Source of the DNA: Tomocerus qinae
Taxonomy: Eukaryota; Arthropoda; Collembola; Entomobryomorpha; Tomoceridae
Length of the DNA: 64,000 nt
Assembly: GCA_020055645.1 (NCBI GenBank)
Contig: CM034547.1
Location: forward strand, 7,301,280 to 7,365,279
Direction of reading: 5' to 3'
Below the pieces are notes generated by a model, which was given only the letters and a program-made list of their open reading frames with translations, searched no databases and was not told the origin of the DNA. Below are positions 1-13,860 of this stretch, piece after piece. The first letter of the stretch is position 1, and each line of letters starts with the position of its first letter. The position numbers were made by a program, and so were the translations under genes.

Positions 1-3000
1 TACTTTAACTGCTCAGGCAGATAACTTTGTCTATTAGTTATTCCACAATTTCCATATGTTAATGCATTATTACAGGAGAATATACAATACTCTCCCTTCA
101 TTACGTCCTTTGCATGACTTGCAGGTGTAACAGGTACCTTACGTATATATTCACATACCTGTTTACAATGTACTAATTCCATAAAATAACACGTGTAGGT
201 AGGTAAATTATTTTTGCAAGGCAAAATGTGAGTCAATGGGTACGATGAGATGTAAAGCTTTGAGAAATTGGCTAGACTTAGGTTAGGAACAGCAACACGC
301 TAAGCCATACCGAATGAAATTCATTTCTACGCTATACCTATCCAACAACTCCCAAAGCTTTGACTTCACTAACATTGAACGTGAACTATGATGTTAACCA
401 ACAAATTTCAACCCAACTCTTACATACTCGCTTTCTACACAATTTGCATAATCTTCTGCTCAAGTACATACATAATCCTTGAGCACTATTTAATACCCGA
501 CAACAAACTTTTAATGACACAACATCATAACATCCCATTAAGTGCCAATTTTAAACATATTTAGACTTGTACATCATAACTGTGCTTACAGATACAATTA
601 TTATTGAATAAATTTTAATTATTAATTTAGTATCAATAATTAACGCCGTTACTTAATGAGGGGACAAATGAAATTGAACTAGATGTATACTGCAGGTCTA
701 ATTTCGCCGCTGCTATACAATATGTTGTGTGGGTATACTACAAGTATTATGTCCAATGCACGGTTCTGTACATGCTAGAGACTATAATGTAGTCCAAAGA
801 ATGACAACTTTCATCTTTTCACTATCACTTTAGTTTGTATATGCATAACGTTTTGGTAAATGAAAATTTAATAGTTAAGCTTAGCTTTTGTATTCGTATT
901 TATTACAGAATGTGCTTCATCTTATTTAGTGAATGGACAATGAAGACCATGAGTTGCAAGATTACCTACATACTATTCATTTCTGTGTAATCGCCAACAC
1001 AGCGGGTTTAATACGTTGAGTAAGTACTATCTGGTATTACTAAATAGGAACGTATAACTTTTCATTTCTGTCAGTGTAAGTAATTTAATGAAAGTAAGTC
1101 TATGTGTATGTGGGTAAGTGTTCGTTTCTCATTGTGAAAACATTTTAAGCTAATCTCTACTTTGCCTATATCTCTTGATTCTCAATTCCTCCTTTCTCAA
1201 TGCGCTAGAACAATTCGATAGCTCCAATGGACGTTTCTGTACAGTAATAGCTAATAAATTATTAAAATATATTCCCAAAGTCAAGATAATATTGATCGTT
1301 ATAACTTCAGGTTCAATTTTTCCATAAACTCAGCTACACTAATGATTCCTCAACCATGACATTTAATTAAAACTAATGTAATATCATGCTACTATAAAGT
1401 ACCTCTAAGTAATGCTATAAAATGTACATAGTGAAAATTGAATATGTTCCTCATTCCATTAAGGAAGTTTATGTAAGATAGAAGATGAGTATCTACATAG
1501 CGTAGCAGTACAGTACCCACTCACAGAACGATTACTTGAGGGATAATGGGATGAAGTGAGATGAGGATGAGGATGATATGCAAATGAGTAGCCAAATAAA
1601 AATGCATTGAATGGCGAAGTAAGGGGACTTGAGCTAAGGGAGAGCTTAGTGCTCTGCTGAAGTTCAATGCTTCCTCTCTCCTCCTGCATTGTGTACTTTC
1701 CCATGAAATCCAATCCAAGATACACACACAGTGAGGTAGCATAGAGAGGTATGTCCCTTAAGGGAATGAATTGAAATCCGTGCATAGAGCTATTTATACA
1801 TATACACTGATGACCAATACAAAAATGGACTGACCCCTTTCCTATAAAGCTTCGGATTTTTTAAAAACTTCTCTTTTCCTTGCCAAGAAAGACAAATAGT
1901 AAATCCTCTATTGCTCTTTGCCCTGCTCTCTCGTCTGGACTGAAAGCATAGGAATCCGTGTACTACTCATGTGCATTATCCGCATCGACGAAGTGTGAGA
2001 GCCAAGAGGAGACTGCGGGACTTCAGCTGCCCTTCGCCCATTCCAGTTCTCTCCTTCTCCAGATTTTTATAAAAATCATCTCGTCAAATAGAAGAACACA
2101 TTCATAGAGACTCCTTTTATTCGCATCTCTTACCCACGGTATTCTTAGACTCATCATACTTATTCAAACGAGAATATTATAGCTATCCATACACAATACT
2201 TGATCATACCAAATGTATTTGTGTATGTGACGCATCAAATGGCAATTGTTCCTAGCTATACATATTGTACAGTGAATTGTTCTAATCTGCTTCGATGTGG
2301 ACCACGTATATTGAAATACTGATACACTAAGCAACATAATGCGTAGATACTTGCACTGCACTGACTTAGAAGAATGAATTCATCTCCGAAATCTACTTTA
2401 CGCATACCAAACAGAGATTATATAGCCATTGACAGATTTATATTTTCTTTCCCTCTTTGCTATTACACTGTCATAATTTACTATACCAGATACACAGATA
2501 TTAATTGTTGGTTCTCTGTCAATGATCCACATATAAGTATATACTTTGGCGAATCATCTATTTGACTACAATTTACTGGTCTCTTCCATTATAATAGTGT
2601 TTCTCGCTTTACAATTGAATTTCCACGTTAACCGAGGTACCCAAAACATAAAAATGTCCTAATAGTATTCCAGGAAGGATGGCGAGTAAAATTCCATATG
2701 TTCTTTCGAAGTGTCAGTTACAATATGTAGACCAAGTACCAAAAACTACTTCCTATATCCAATTCGTCGGTTGGAACCAAATACCATAGGTGTTAATGTA
2801 ATGTGTACCTAATACAGTTTGAAATACTTATATCTGTAACATAATGCATCGAAAATCATACATGAAATAATTACATATGTCTTCCATATACCTTTTTGAA
2901 TTGTAGTAGTGTGTCCATACATATGTAACAATTTGATTTTAGATAAAGATGCCCAGTGAAGAGGTGAACTGGGGAAGTATGTGTGTCAAGTCACGAAATG

Positions 3001-6000
3001 TTGAGAAGGGTTTGCAGTCAAATCTGGAAATCAAAACGAACGGGCAGTAGAAGACACAGATACACTATTATATAGGTAACCACTAAATTGTCGGTAGGCC
3101 AATTGCTACGCAGCTGTACTCAACTGCGTGTCATGTCTGTGACGCAATAAACATACCATATGCTGGCAATAATAATAACACGTAATTTTAACATGGCCCA
3201 TGTACATCACTCACTATCAATATTATGATTAGGGAAAGGTTTACTTACACTCGCATAAAAACAGGTACCTCTGTATCTAAAAGACACATATACTACACTT
3301 TCGGTTTACTTAGCTGGGCTACCCAAAGATCGTCCTATTACAAAGTTTTAGTGAGGAATATATTTATCATGCATATTTGTTATGCGTCTGCATGAATTGT
3401 ACTGTAGTGTGTAACCTTAAGGCAGGTAGGTACTTTAACTTTTGCACGCATATGTAAAAGTACAAGTACAAGTAAAATAAAAGGTACATAAGTAACATGT
3501 CTTAACTAATAGTAAGCAAAACGCAATTGGCCGCAGCACGGAAAGGTTAATTGGAATTCAGGGAAATTGAAACGAAAGAATTTTCGAAAGAAAACACTGA
3601 AAAGAAAAGAGCCGCAGTTTGACTAAAGCTCATTCTTACAATACAATTAGATATTTGCTCAGAGGCCATGCCAAGCCAGGCTAGACTATTCATCAGCACT
3701 CGGTTGACTATTCAACCTTTCCACTATCGCCATAATCGTCAGAGCATCAAAATTCCAATTCTTTTGTGTTAATAATGCAAAGCAATTACCATCTTTTGGC
3801 TTCACAGACCAATTCCCTGCGTTTCCACTCAAACATTCCTTTTGCATATGAATTGCAAACTACAGAAATCTCCTGAATACATTAAAACTGTACACAATGG
3901 ACTTTTACATGCAAAAAACTCAATTAGCTTACCTGCAGTTCACAATAGCGAAATGAATCTTTAAAACATTAGCAATAATAAAGAAAAATCTTTACAAACT
4001 CTTTGTTAGCTTAGAGAATGGTTCAGCAGGTGAAACAGAAAATAATTTATTTGAGAATTCAATTTGATTTTTCCATAAACAAGCACCAATCATTGTTTCT
4101 TCAAAAATCTGAAAACTTTATTTGGCTACTTCTCCAGGCTATTGTTCAACAAAATGGAGATTCAAGATTTTTCATTTCAATTATTCCTGAATTGCAAGCC
4201 ATTTCCCAAATATCATCGGGCTTCAAATATACCAATTAAATAACTTTAGATTTTATCAATTCTTGTTAATGATTATTTCTGTAACAAATAACATGCTATA
4301 GGATTAGGATCTGTGCTTTGATGGTTAATGTGTTGGTCAGTTAATCCGTTTAGCAATTAAAGGCGAGAAAACGGTATCTGTGTGGTCTACATTTTTTGGT
4401 AAGATATACAGTTAAACTGTCATTGTTTATGTGGCTTCATTAATTTCTGCTCATTAAGATTGGTATGGTCAGATATGTAGGGAGTAAGGGTTGATTGTAA
4501 AAATAAATGAGGGAGATGATGAAATAGCTTAAGTGTCTTGTCTGAGCAGACGTACCTATGATGGTAACAAGTAGGAAGGAATCAGATCATTAGCAAGGAG
4601 TGCACAATATTTTATCTTTAGTTAGCTGTATAAGTACTATTTGCAAATGGGATTGTGTTGTGAGTTCTGACGTTTTGTTAGGAAGAGTGTCTGCACAGTG
4701 CAAAGTCAGGTGTAGTCGTGTAGAGATAATATATCAAAGGAGAGATGTGAGTCGTTTGACAGAGAGCAGGCCAAGCCAAGTCTCGAGAAGTGAGTCAAAA
4801 AATGGAACTTGAGAAAAGACGTGAGGGAGAGGAAGAAGGAGCAGCCACTTCTTGCACTGACTCTGTGTGCATTAGATATTACAGAAATAATCATAATCTG
4901 AGATGGGTAATAAGGTGGATTGAGTTTAGCAGAGTCTGCAGATTGAAAAGTGGAGTGTGTATGTACAGTAACCGCGACAATCGCCCAAAAACTAGAAGGA
5001 CCGGTTAGCTCATCATCAATGAAACGGTTCTTTTTTGTGAGGGTGGAGACCTGCCCATCTCCACTCTGCCTCACTCACAGACTTGTCTTCTTATGTATGT
5101 TGGCTAATGCATGACATTGGCATTGCACTATTGGCATCACATTATGTACTCGTTCGTACCAAAGGTGAAACACAAAGATCATCTCTCCAACACACATAAT
5201 ACTTACGTGTAGCTATTTTATATATGTACACATGCTATGTATTATTATATAACAATATTGTACAGCTCAACGGTATAAAAACAAATGCCCCATCCTACCA
5301 TGTGAGTGAGTAATACAACAGCAATGGATGGAAATATAATGGTTTGTGTTCACAACATTTCTTCAGCACTACAATTTATATGATCTTTGGTCTGGTCGGG
5401 AAAATATGATGCAGTTCCGGTTTGTCTATAGCCTACTGCCTCACACACACAGACAGCCCTCCACTAAACTACTGTACTCCACTCTCTATACTTACACTCA
5501 TATTTTATTGCACTACATTATTAGCACTCTTTTGTTTTCTTTGGTTTACCTTATTGACTTACTGTTCTTACTAGCCACTACTACTACATTACCTACCTAA
5601 TATTATTATACCTGCCTTTTGCTACTTAATACCTTGATTCATCTCTTTTTCCCGTTAAATATTTCTCATAAGCCTCTCTCTGATCAGTCTCTCTCACCTG
5701 TCAGATACTAATGTAACTTATTATGTCCGAGTACTCTGTATTATTCAACTCCTAACCCATATCATCATAGTGCTATCATCTAGTACTCAATTCTTTTGAA
5801 CACAGTACAAAATTATAATTGTTACACTTATGTACACGTACAATTTTCTAGAAGCATTTTTTGTGGTTTACCCTATGCATAAATACATATATAGTGGCCA
5901 TAATCAAATTCCTGACATTTGTGGCCTAGTTAGTCTTTTGCTTCTGCAGTAGCAATATTGCACAATACTGTTACATACTTTAAAGGAATACAGTATACTT

Positions 6001-8280
6001 AACTCGGTTTTTGTCTGTTATTAATACATATTTCTTTACAAATCATGGCGAATAGGAATGTAATACACTATGGGTAAGGATTAGCAAAAGATGTGACTTT
6101 GTCTTAAAACAGTACTTACAATCCCATTCGTTTTAACCTTCCACCTGAAGACAATAGTTAAAGACACATTAATCCAAAATGTAAATTTTGCCTTATCAGT
6201 TTTAGGTTCAATTAAAGTTAATTTTAAGATAAATTCATAATCAGCATATTATTTTTATGATTTACACAATTTTAATCATTGCATCTTCATAAATCTTCCT
6301 TCTGTGATGTACATTTGCAAGTCTATATGGCCATTAGAAGTGATAGCTGTTGTTTATGGCTGATTGTTGTATGTATGCAAGTTCCTTGCATTAGAAGAAT
6401 AGATTCGTCTTTTGTATAATAGCAGATAACTTGAGTTGGGTTGATTGAGACTTGCAGACACGCCTTAGCCAATCTGACTTTTTTAGTGTTTCAAGTGCTG
6501 TCCCTCTCACAAGTAGTAATGGCTGTCCTATGTTATAGCTTACCTATAGGGCATATTAGACTAAGTAATACAATAATAATACCTATAGTGGCTGCTTGTA
6601 ATCATTTTATTATAAGAAATTACGTTTGATATCCACAGTAGCAAGAGAGAAAACAGGATATACAATTTCCCAATTCGCCAATATATTATTTCGTCTCACG
6701 CCCACCTGCTCACTTAATTGGGGGCTGTCAGTGGACACAAATTAGCGAGCCAACTGTCAACTGAGCAGAGCTGAAGTGCGTTGGGCTGAACCTAACTCAC
6801 ACCAAGTGTAATAAAATGAATCTTGTGCAAAAATAAAAAGAAGATGAAATCGATAGACAGATGCAAAACAAAAGCGCCCACTAAACGGAACTTGCAGTGG
6901 GGATATAAATTACATAATATAAACTTTGAGCTGTTTTATCTGTATAAAATGGTAATCTGATCGAAATGTATGTGATCTGACAGGTAGGATAATGGAAATG
7001 TATAAAATGTAATCCTTCACTCTGCCTTTAGTTACGTCTGTTGTATACAGTATTAGTTTCAGTCCAGTACTGTTATTCGAAACGAGAGCTCCTTCTTCTG
7101 CTTACTGCACGTATTTGCTTTTATGGAAAGTTCTACAGTTGCATTGAGTGCATAGCCAGGGAAGATACCAGAACGTTGACTTCCCTAAGTCCTATTTTAC
7201 TCTCCACTACTGACATTAGTATCCCACATATTATTGAAACAACAGAGTTGACTCTGCACATAAAGAGGTTCAATGCTTTCTATATGAAAATGCAGGAGAA
7301 GTGCTTCATCAGACTACAAATTATGGGCATCTAAGGAAGCAACTCACAAAAGCACTAACACACTGTCTATTAAACCAGCCATAAAAGCAAGGAGCATTTA
7401 ATTCTCAAGCGGAGGAGTAAATCGTCGGATCCTTCGTTATGTTGCTATAATAATACATATTATTCCTACAGAATACTGTATTTTAGCGTTGTTGTTCTTA
7501 TTTGTACTTTTCACATCTTCCTCCTTTATCCTTAGCCAGACATCTATATGCTCTCTTCGCCTTTTTTTGAAATCTTGATAGTGATGCCCAAACGACACAA
7601 CTCAACAGATGTGTGGAAAGGAATTATTCCCAAGTTGTCTCATTTGCTGCTGTTTTCTTATCGTCTTCGTCAATCATGACGTGACATCATATTTCATCGT
7701 TCATAAGACCACAAAAGATAATAAAGCCTACGTAAAAATTATTTACTCCTGAACTAACTTAGAAATCTTAAAAATAACTACATTTAATGATGCTCAAACC
7801 ATGAAACGTTCTGATTCTCTATAGATAAAAATACCTACAGAATATGTCCATTAGGAACGGTTATAACCGTTATGTGGTACATATTTATTTTCCAAACTTA
7901 CTAAAATCACGCTTGTTGTATCTAATATATTCTTCAAAGTATTAAGCAACGACCCAAATGTATTCATTTCGGCACTCAGCTTATTATATGTATTAACTTA
8001 ATTCAAATAGCAAGCTAAAACCTGGCAATAAGTACCATGTAATAAGTTCACTAGGTATAAGAGGACAGTATTGTTATTATGCTGAATTATAGCAGAATTA
8101 ATCTTATTTCCCTTCGTACATACATTAAATAGGTTTGTAAATTTACGTCTAGTAAAAAGAAAGAGATAAGTTGTATAAGGTGTAGCTGAGTGTTATGAGC
8201 TATTTGTAAAGTACAAGGCGATGGCTACTGTTAACTGTCTAGAGGATAAAAATGAATTTTCTGTAAAAATCGCCGTGTTT
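1..8280. other. AT-rich non-coding sequence
   Basis: No gene is recognised here. Open frames are all short; the longest is 122 codons at 4706-5074 minus, and its translation shows no motif I recognise. Visible small features are a purine-rich ATGAGG-type simple repeat around 1551-1580, a short AAGTAC repeat around 3456-3475, and a TATA-like string (GGTATAAAAAC) near 5270. The TATA-like string has no supporting initiator or downstream reading frame, so it is not called as a promoter. The segment could be intergenic or intronic. Confidence 0.6.
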
Positions 8281-11200
8281 CTCGAATGAGTAATGAAGCC
8301 GTGAGAACGGAACGAGACGGTCCGAGACGAGAGCAAGTAAAGATAGAATGATGGCCCTTGGTTGGTATAACTAATAGTTTTTCGTCGTTTAGAGCTGATC
8401 GTCAGTTGAGTTCAGCACCTATTCAGACTGAGGGAAAAGAGAAGGGCAGAGAGCATTGACGAGTTTTTAAAAAATGAGAGGACAGCAAGGCAAGTGCGTA
8501 GGCCATGCACATCGAAAGGAATAGTCAGTCAGTAAGCGAGCTGGAAACAGTAGGAGTAAGTAGGACCCCGATTGTATAGGGACGTATAGAAAAGAGTTCA
8601 AGTCCTAATTTGGGCAGTTGGAGACCCCACCTGGCTGGACCCTGTTCGTTGGAAGGAGATAAGGAGACCCTAATAGTATACGGAGGAGAATTATAGGCAT
8701 TCACAGAACGGACTCTGCTCATCACTCCGTAATGATAGAAGAAGCATTTTATGTCGGAAAATCGAAAAAATTCTCGTCTCATCTCATTTCGTATGCATCG
8801 AACGTAAGCTTATGTATAGATGGTGGCTTGGATTTCCAGCCTCTCTCCTTAAACTCTGCTTTTGCTTTATAGCCAGCGATAACACGACCAGCTTCCTTCA
8901 CTCTGCTAGCCTCTCTTTTCTCATCTCTCTCCGGCTAAATCCTTTTATTGCCTTCGGCTTCCATTTCATTACATTACACAGGAATCTCTTATAGCCTTCT
9001 CATCCATTGCTTTAATAAGTGCTCTCTCTCTCTTCCCATGAAATCAAATGGAGGAGATCCACAATCAACAGTCTCGCATCTAAAGCCAAATAACTGTCTT
9101 TAACTATACATTTCTAATATGCTACGTAATATGCATCTATAATATTTTCTGGCTTAATGTAATGGATCTCCTCAGCTGATAAAATGTTTGCTTTCCTCAA
9201 CCTGACTGATTGAATGCCCCTGCCAACCTATTCATTCCCTCTAATTTTCTAAGTAATTGCATTACCTATCTCCTATAAGCTTCCTAAAATAGTAAATGTT
9301 GTATTAGTTTAAAACTGCTTTATTCCACCAAACCTTCCTTGTATTGATAAGACAAAGTAATACGCAACTATAAACTAATAACTCATAGCACTTTGAGAAT
9401 GATCTGCCTTTAGTAAATTTACATCTATACAATAATAATACAATAATGATTAGGAACTGCTAAAGTGTTCAAAGGCCTACTTCCTAGAAATAATTAATAT
9501 TAGGTTCTCATCTATTTAGAGGTCCTGCAAGCCTGGAGCATAGATTTAATAGTGTAGGACAATTTTTTCCACTTCCGCAGTAAAAATTCAACCTTCACTT
9601 GGCTGGTCTTTCCAAAGATATATTGCCGCTGTAAGAAAGGTAATGAATCATTACTTTATCAAGACTGCCATATCAGTTAACATTGAAATTAGAGTAATAG
9701 TGTAGTAGGCAAGCCATATTAATTAGTTGTAACTCGTAGTAGTAGCATGCCTATTTAGCTCTCATTAAACAAACGTACTTAGTAAATGAGTGAGTTAGCA
9801 AATGCATTCAAATATAACTCACCTACCTCTACATGATGCAGATATTTAGCTACATGATAAAAATTGATATACCCCTGTTGATAGCATGATTATTTACTAT
9901 ATTTATTAATATGATATTATCCAACAACATTATTCAATGTTTATAAGTACCTACAAGTAAGTAGTATGTGAATATGTAATGAGTTTGTGCGTCAATGCGG
10001 CTGTAGTTGTATAAGTAATAATAACAATATTATTATAATCTCTGTGGACGTTTTTTGTAGGAAAAGTGAGTACGTACTTGGTATAACAATGCCTGTCTAT
10101 GCACATAATGATAATGGAAGTAGAGTCAAGTGAAGCTTGGTAGAAATATTTAACAAACAGAAAGTTTGGATAGATAGATCCCATCGATAACGATCGACAT
10201 CAACATTAACCTTGACTTGACTCGAATCTACTCGACTACATATTTTATTTTATTATGTAGACAAAGTATGTAACAATAAGTGAAATAGTACACAAAGAGA
10301 AGAGGAAGACAGGGTAGGTACTTATAATAGTACATAGCTGAACGTACACTATCTATAGACATTTCTTTCACTCTTGTTTTGTTAAATGTGTTTCAGACAT
10401 GGCACATACAATACAATTGCTCTCCCTAATCGTAATGTATTCACTACGGAGAAGATAATATGTAATATCATGTCCTAGCAAGCAGCTAAGCATTTGTTGT
10501 GAGTGCCATGTAGAATGGTTTATTTAGGTAGCACTCTATATGTTGTCAATGGACATGACAATCCTACATGGAATAACAGAGAACTAGAAACATATTTTAC
10601 ATCGTTTATAAGGCTTTAGCACAGACAGAATAGAATAAGCACTTTATGTCAGTAGAATCTTTCTCACATAAACATGCCTGTATTAACAAAAACATCCAAG
10701 TTGACTTTTATTTTTGTAGTTCTGTTGTTTGTCCTGTCTTGTTCTAACGTAAGAAAGGATTAAGAGCACCAAAGATGGTGGATTGGATTATATAAAATGG
10801 AATATTACAGACTCTGCTTGGATTTCTTAGTTTCATCAAGATAGATTCCCAAGAAACACATTCCATTTCTGTTAGACTCTTTTAAAACTCTGTTGAAAAA
10901 ATGATTTGGCTACAAAAATCCATTTTTACCATTCAAAACTATAGCAAAGACAGTAAGGCAGCGGTTAAATTCACATAGTTTTTTTCAATCTAGGAAAGTC
11001 AGCATGTCTAGCACTTTTAGTACAAGATTGCAAGTACACCACATTACCTGATACAATTAAAAGGATTTTTATTTCCGTTCTTACGTACGTGAGTGAATGA
11101 TACGTAATAGAGGTATGCCCAGCTGCAATTCTGAACTAACAGCAGGTAATTAGAATTGCATGCAAAGAAAGCAGCAGCATTTGCTATGTGCAGCAAGATA

Positions 11201-13440
11201 TTTGTATTGTAGTAGTTGCAGATTTAAAATAAATGCTCTGGGTATGTTATTAAAGTTCACATAAAAGTATTTTCGTTACGAAAAATAGGTGGGAGAGCAG
11301 GATGCTTGTTTGTACACATATTATTAGAGACTAGTGCATATAGAGCGATAACAAAAACAAGCAACAATAAAATACAGTGTAGGTGCTAATAATTTTGGTG
11401 TGAGTTCAGTGATTGTGAGTTGACTGAGTCGATTCCACAAATCTTGGGCTCAGCACTGTGTTGAGGTGTTCAGCCAGCCCTGATGTGTCTTGTCCATAGA
11501 AAGAAAGAATAGATGGATGAACGACTATAAAGTGAAGTTCTAATCAATCACAGTTTTCTCCTGTCAATCCTAATCTCTTATCCCATAGCATTATATTAGT
11601 TCACTCTGCCCCTGGCTTTGCTTGGCTACGCTAACAATATATAAGATCTACATCCTACTACTAACAAACGCTCCTCACATAACAAAGATCAAAAAGATTG
11701 ATCTGCACTCATTTTAAGCCAGTTAAAGAAGTTTATCATTAAATTACACACTGCCAAGTCAAGTCAAGCCACACCAGAATGCTGTAACCAAACCTCTGTA
11801 TATAGCCAAAGCCCACACTCTCAATACCCTCACGGACAATATGAATCTGGAAACTTTTATATCATCTTTTTTATTTCTTTCTACAAAAATGCCCAATAGT
11901 CCTTAAACGACTCCTTACTAGTATTTATAATATGATTACATATCTTTATATGCACAGTCTGTAGGATTCTGAGATATAAAATACAAATCAAAGCAAGGCA
12001 GAATGTAATATGCCAATTTCCCAAATTGAAAGCTCTGTTATCATCAAAGTAGTAAAAAGGAGGATTACTATGTATTTGCATGTAGTACATAGAAAGGAAA
12101 TGGATTATATATATTTATGAGTTAAAGTAATCCTACCTACCTTAACTTTAAACTTCTGTTGGTAATGAAGACGGAATTGAAGAATCTTGGCTAACTATCA
12201 TCGTTTTAATAAATTTCTCTTGTCTCCACTCAGCATCCTAATAAAACATGAAATTATCTTGAGTGTAAGAGCGAGGGACATGCCTATTGGCAATTTCACA
12301 GTGCAAACGTATGATACATTCTTATGTAGATCTATCGACATAACGTAACTTAACTATTCAACTAGTACCTACTACACCTAGTATTAAATCTAATGTTTTA
12401 CATTCCACACATAAAAATGCAACCAGAGACATTAAGAGAAATAACAGAAGAGTTCAGAATACTTTGGTGTGTAATATCAACGTTTGCCAGGGATGGGATG
12501 AGGAATGAGGCAAAGTGAGCGCAGTTCGTAAATCTTGAGTGGATAGAGACAGTTTGAGATTAGCCGTTGTCTAGCAAATGGGATGAGATATGTTGAATGT
12601 TCAAGTTGAACTGAACACTGAAGATGTTTCAGAGATTGCAATGATATGATAAGTAATAGGGCGTGGCCATAATCGACTCCTCAGAGGCAGTGCACAGCTA
12701 CGCAAAGGCAGGACAGCACGTAGACAGAAGCAAAGCAACTCTGGCCAAATTCACAGCAATCAACCCTTACATACGCCTGCCATATCTCCACACTCTCAGC
12801 ATTATCCTCTGCTAAAATACATTTTCCTAATTAATATCACCTCTTTCTCCTCCACTAACATCTCCAAGCACTAACTGTACCATAAACACACGCATAATTA
12901 CTTATCAATCATGTACTCAGCTGACAACGAGTATCTAAAAATATGTTACCAGACATAATGCCATTTTTTCATATCCTACTTCTAATTAGTATTTTTCGAA
13001 TTAGGTAAAATTCTCTCTGTGCTGTATCATGCTTAGAATTATGATGGAGTAATCAAACTGACTTTGCTACTTTTGTAGCTACAAAAAGTGGACAAATTCA
13101 AAAATGTTCATGTTACTAACAATTATTACAAATTATTCCAACATACCACATAATTCATCCATGAATTTACCAATTTGGTAATTAATTATAATCTTTGAAG
13201 TACATAATACACTAAGTTAACGTCTCTAGGTAAACATTGGGTTTGGGCTACAAATTCTCGTTCAACTAGAATCCATAGATAAATCCTCTCGTTGGGAATA
13301 CAAGGTAAAAATAATGTTGGTTGAAATTTGCTATTATCATTCAATTGGTGCTTTTACCAGAGCAGTTAAAACCTTTGGTCAACATTTGATGATTTTGGAA
13401 TTGTCATTTTCGGAATGGCCTAAGCTGTGACTGAAATAAT
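8281..13440. other. AT-rich non-coding sequence
   Basis: No convincing gene. The first 500 bases are slightly richer in G and C (repeated GAGACG-like words near 8310-8335), and an 85-codon minus frame at 8525-8782 falls in this part without recognisable features. CTTGACTTGACTCG-like strings at 10211-10236 and CAAGTCAAGTCAAG at 11755-11768 belong to a dispersed degenerate motif described in the findings. Nothing else stands out. Confidence 0.55.
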
Positions 13441-13860
13441 ATTTATTGGGATGATTTTGGGGTGGGTTAGGTATTGTGTGAAGAGAGGAAGGTAGGAAAG
13501 GAATAATATCCCAAAAAATGTTGGAGTGAGTGAAGTGAGCGGGTGCTGTGGTGTGCAGTAGTAGTGAGTGAGTAGGGAATTCATGTCGTTGAACTTTTAA
13601 CCACTTGACTACTTCGTCTCTTCAAGAAATTCTATATCGTCTCTGTCTGTTACTTTCTTGCTGTGTTTGTTCGTTTCTACTGTTGTCTTCTTGATACCTA
13701 TATGCACATTTGTAGTAAGTAATATGCATCTTTTAACCTATCTAACCTACAGGCAACCTGCCTGTCTATCTCTGCCTTAGCCTATCACTCTACCTACTCC
13801 TTGTTTATGCTCTTCACTGTTTCACACTGTGCTGAACTAAATTGTACCACGCAAGTATTA
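13441..13860. other. Strand-asymmetry switch block
   Basis: The plus strand is G- and purine-rich from about 13441 to 13575, with words such as GAGTGAGTGAAGTGAGCGGG. It then turns abruptly T- and C-rich to about 13860. No reading frame or repeat copy explains the change. This is a compositional description only, with no function assigned. Confidence 0.45.

Noticed and set aside
4706-5074. 122-codon minus-strand frame
   Set aside because: It overlaps two plus-strand frames (4600-4812 and 4790-5008), and its translation resembles no protein I know.
5265-5300. TATA-like core promoter (GGTATAAAAAC)
   Set aside because: TATA-like strings are expected by chance in AT-rich DNA, and no initiator, reading frame or transcript evidence follows.
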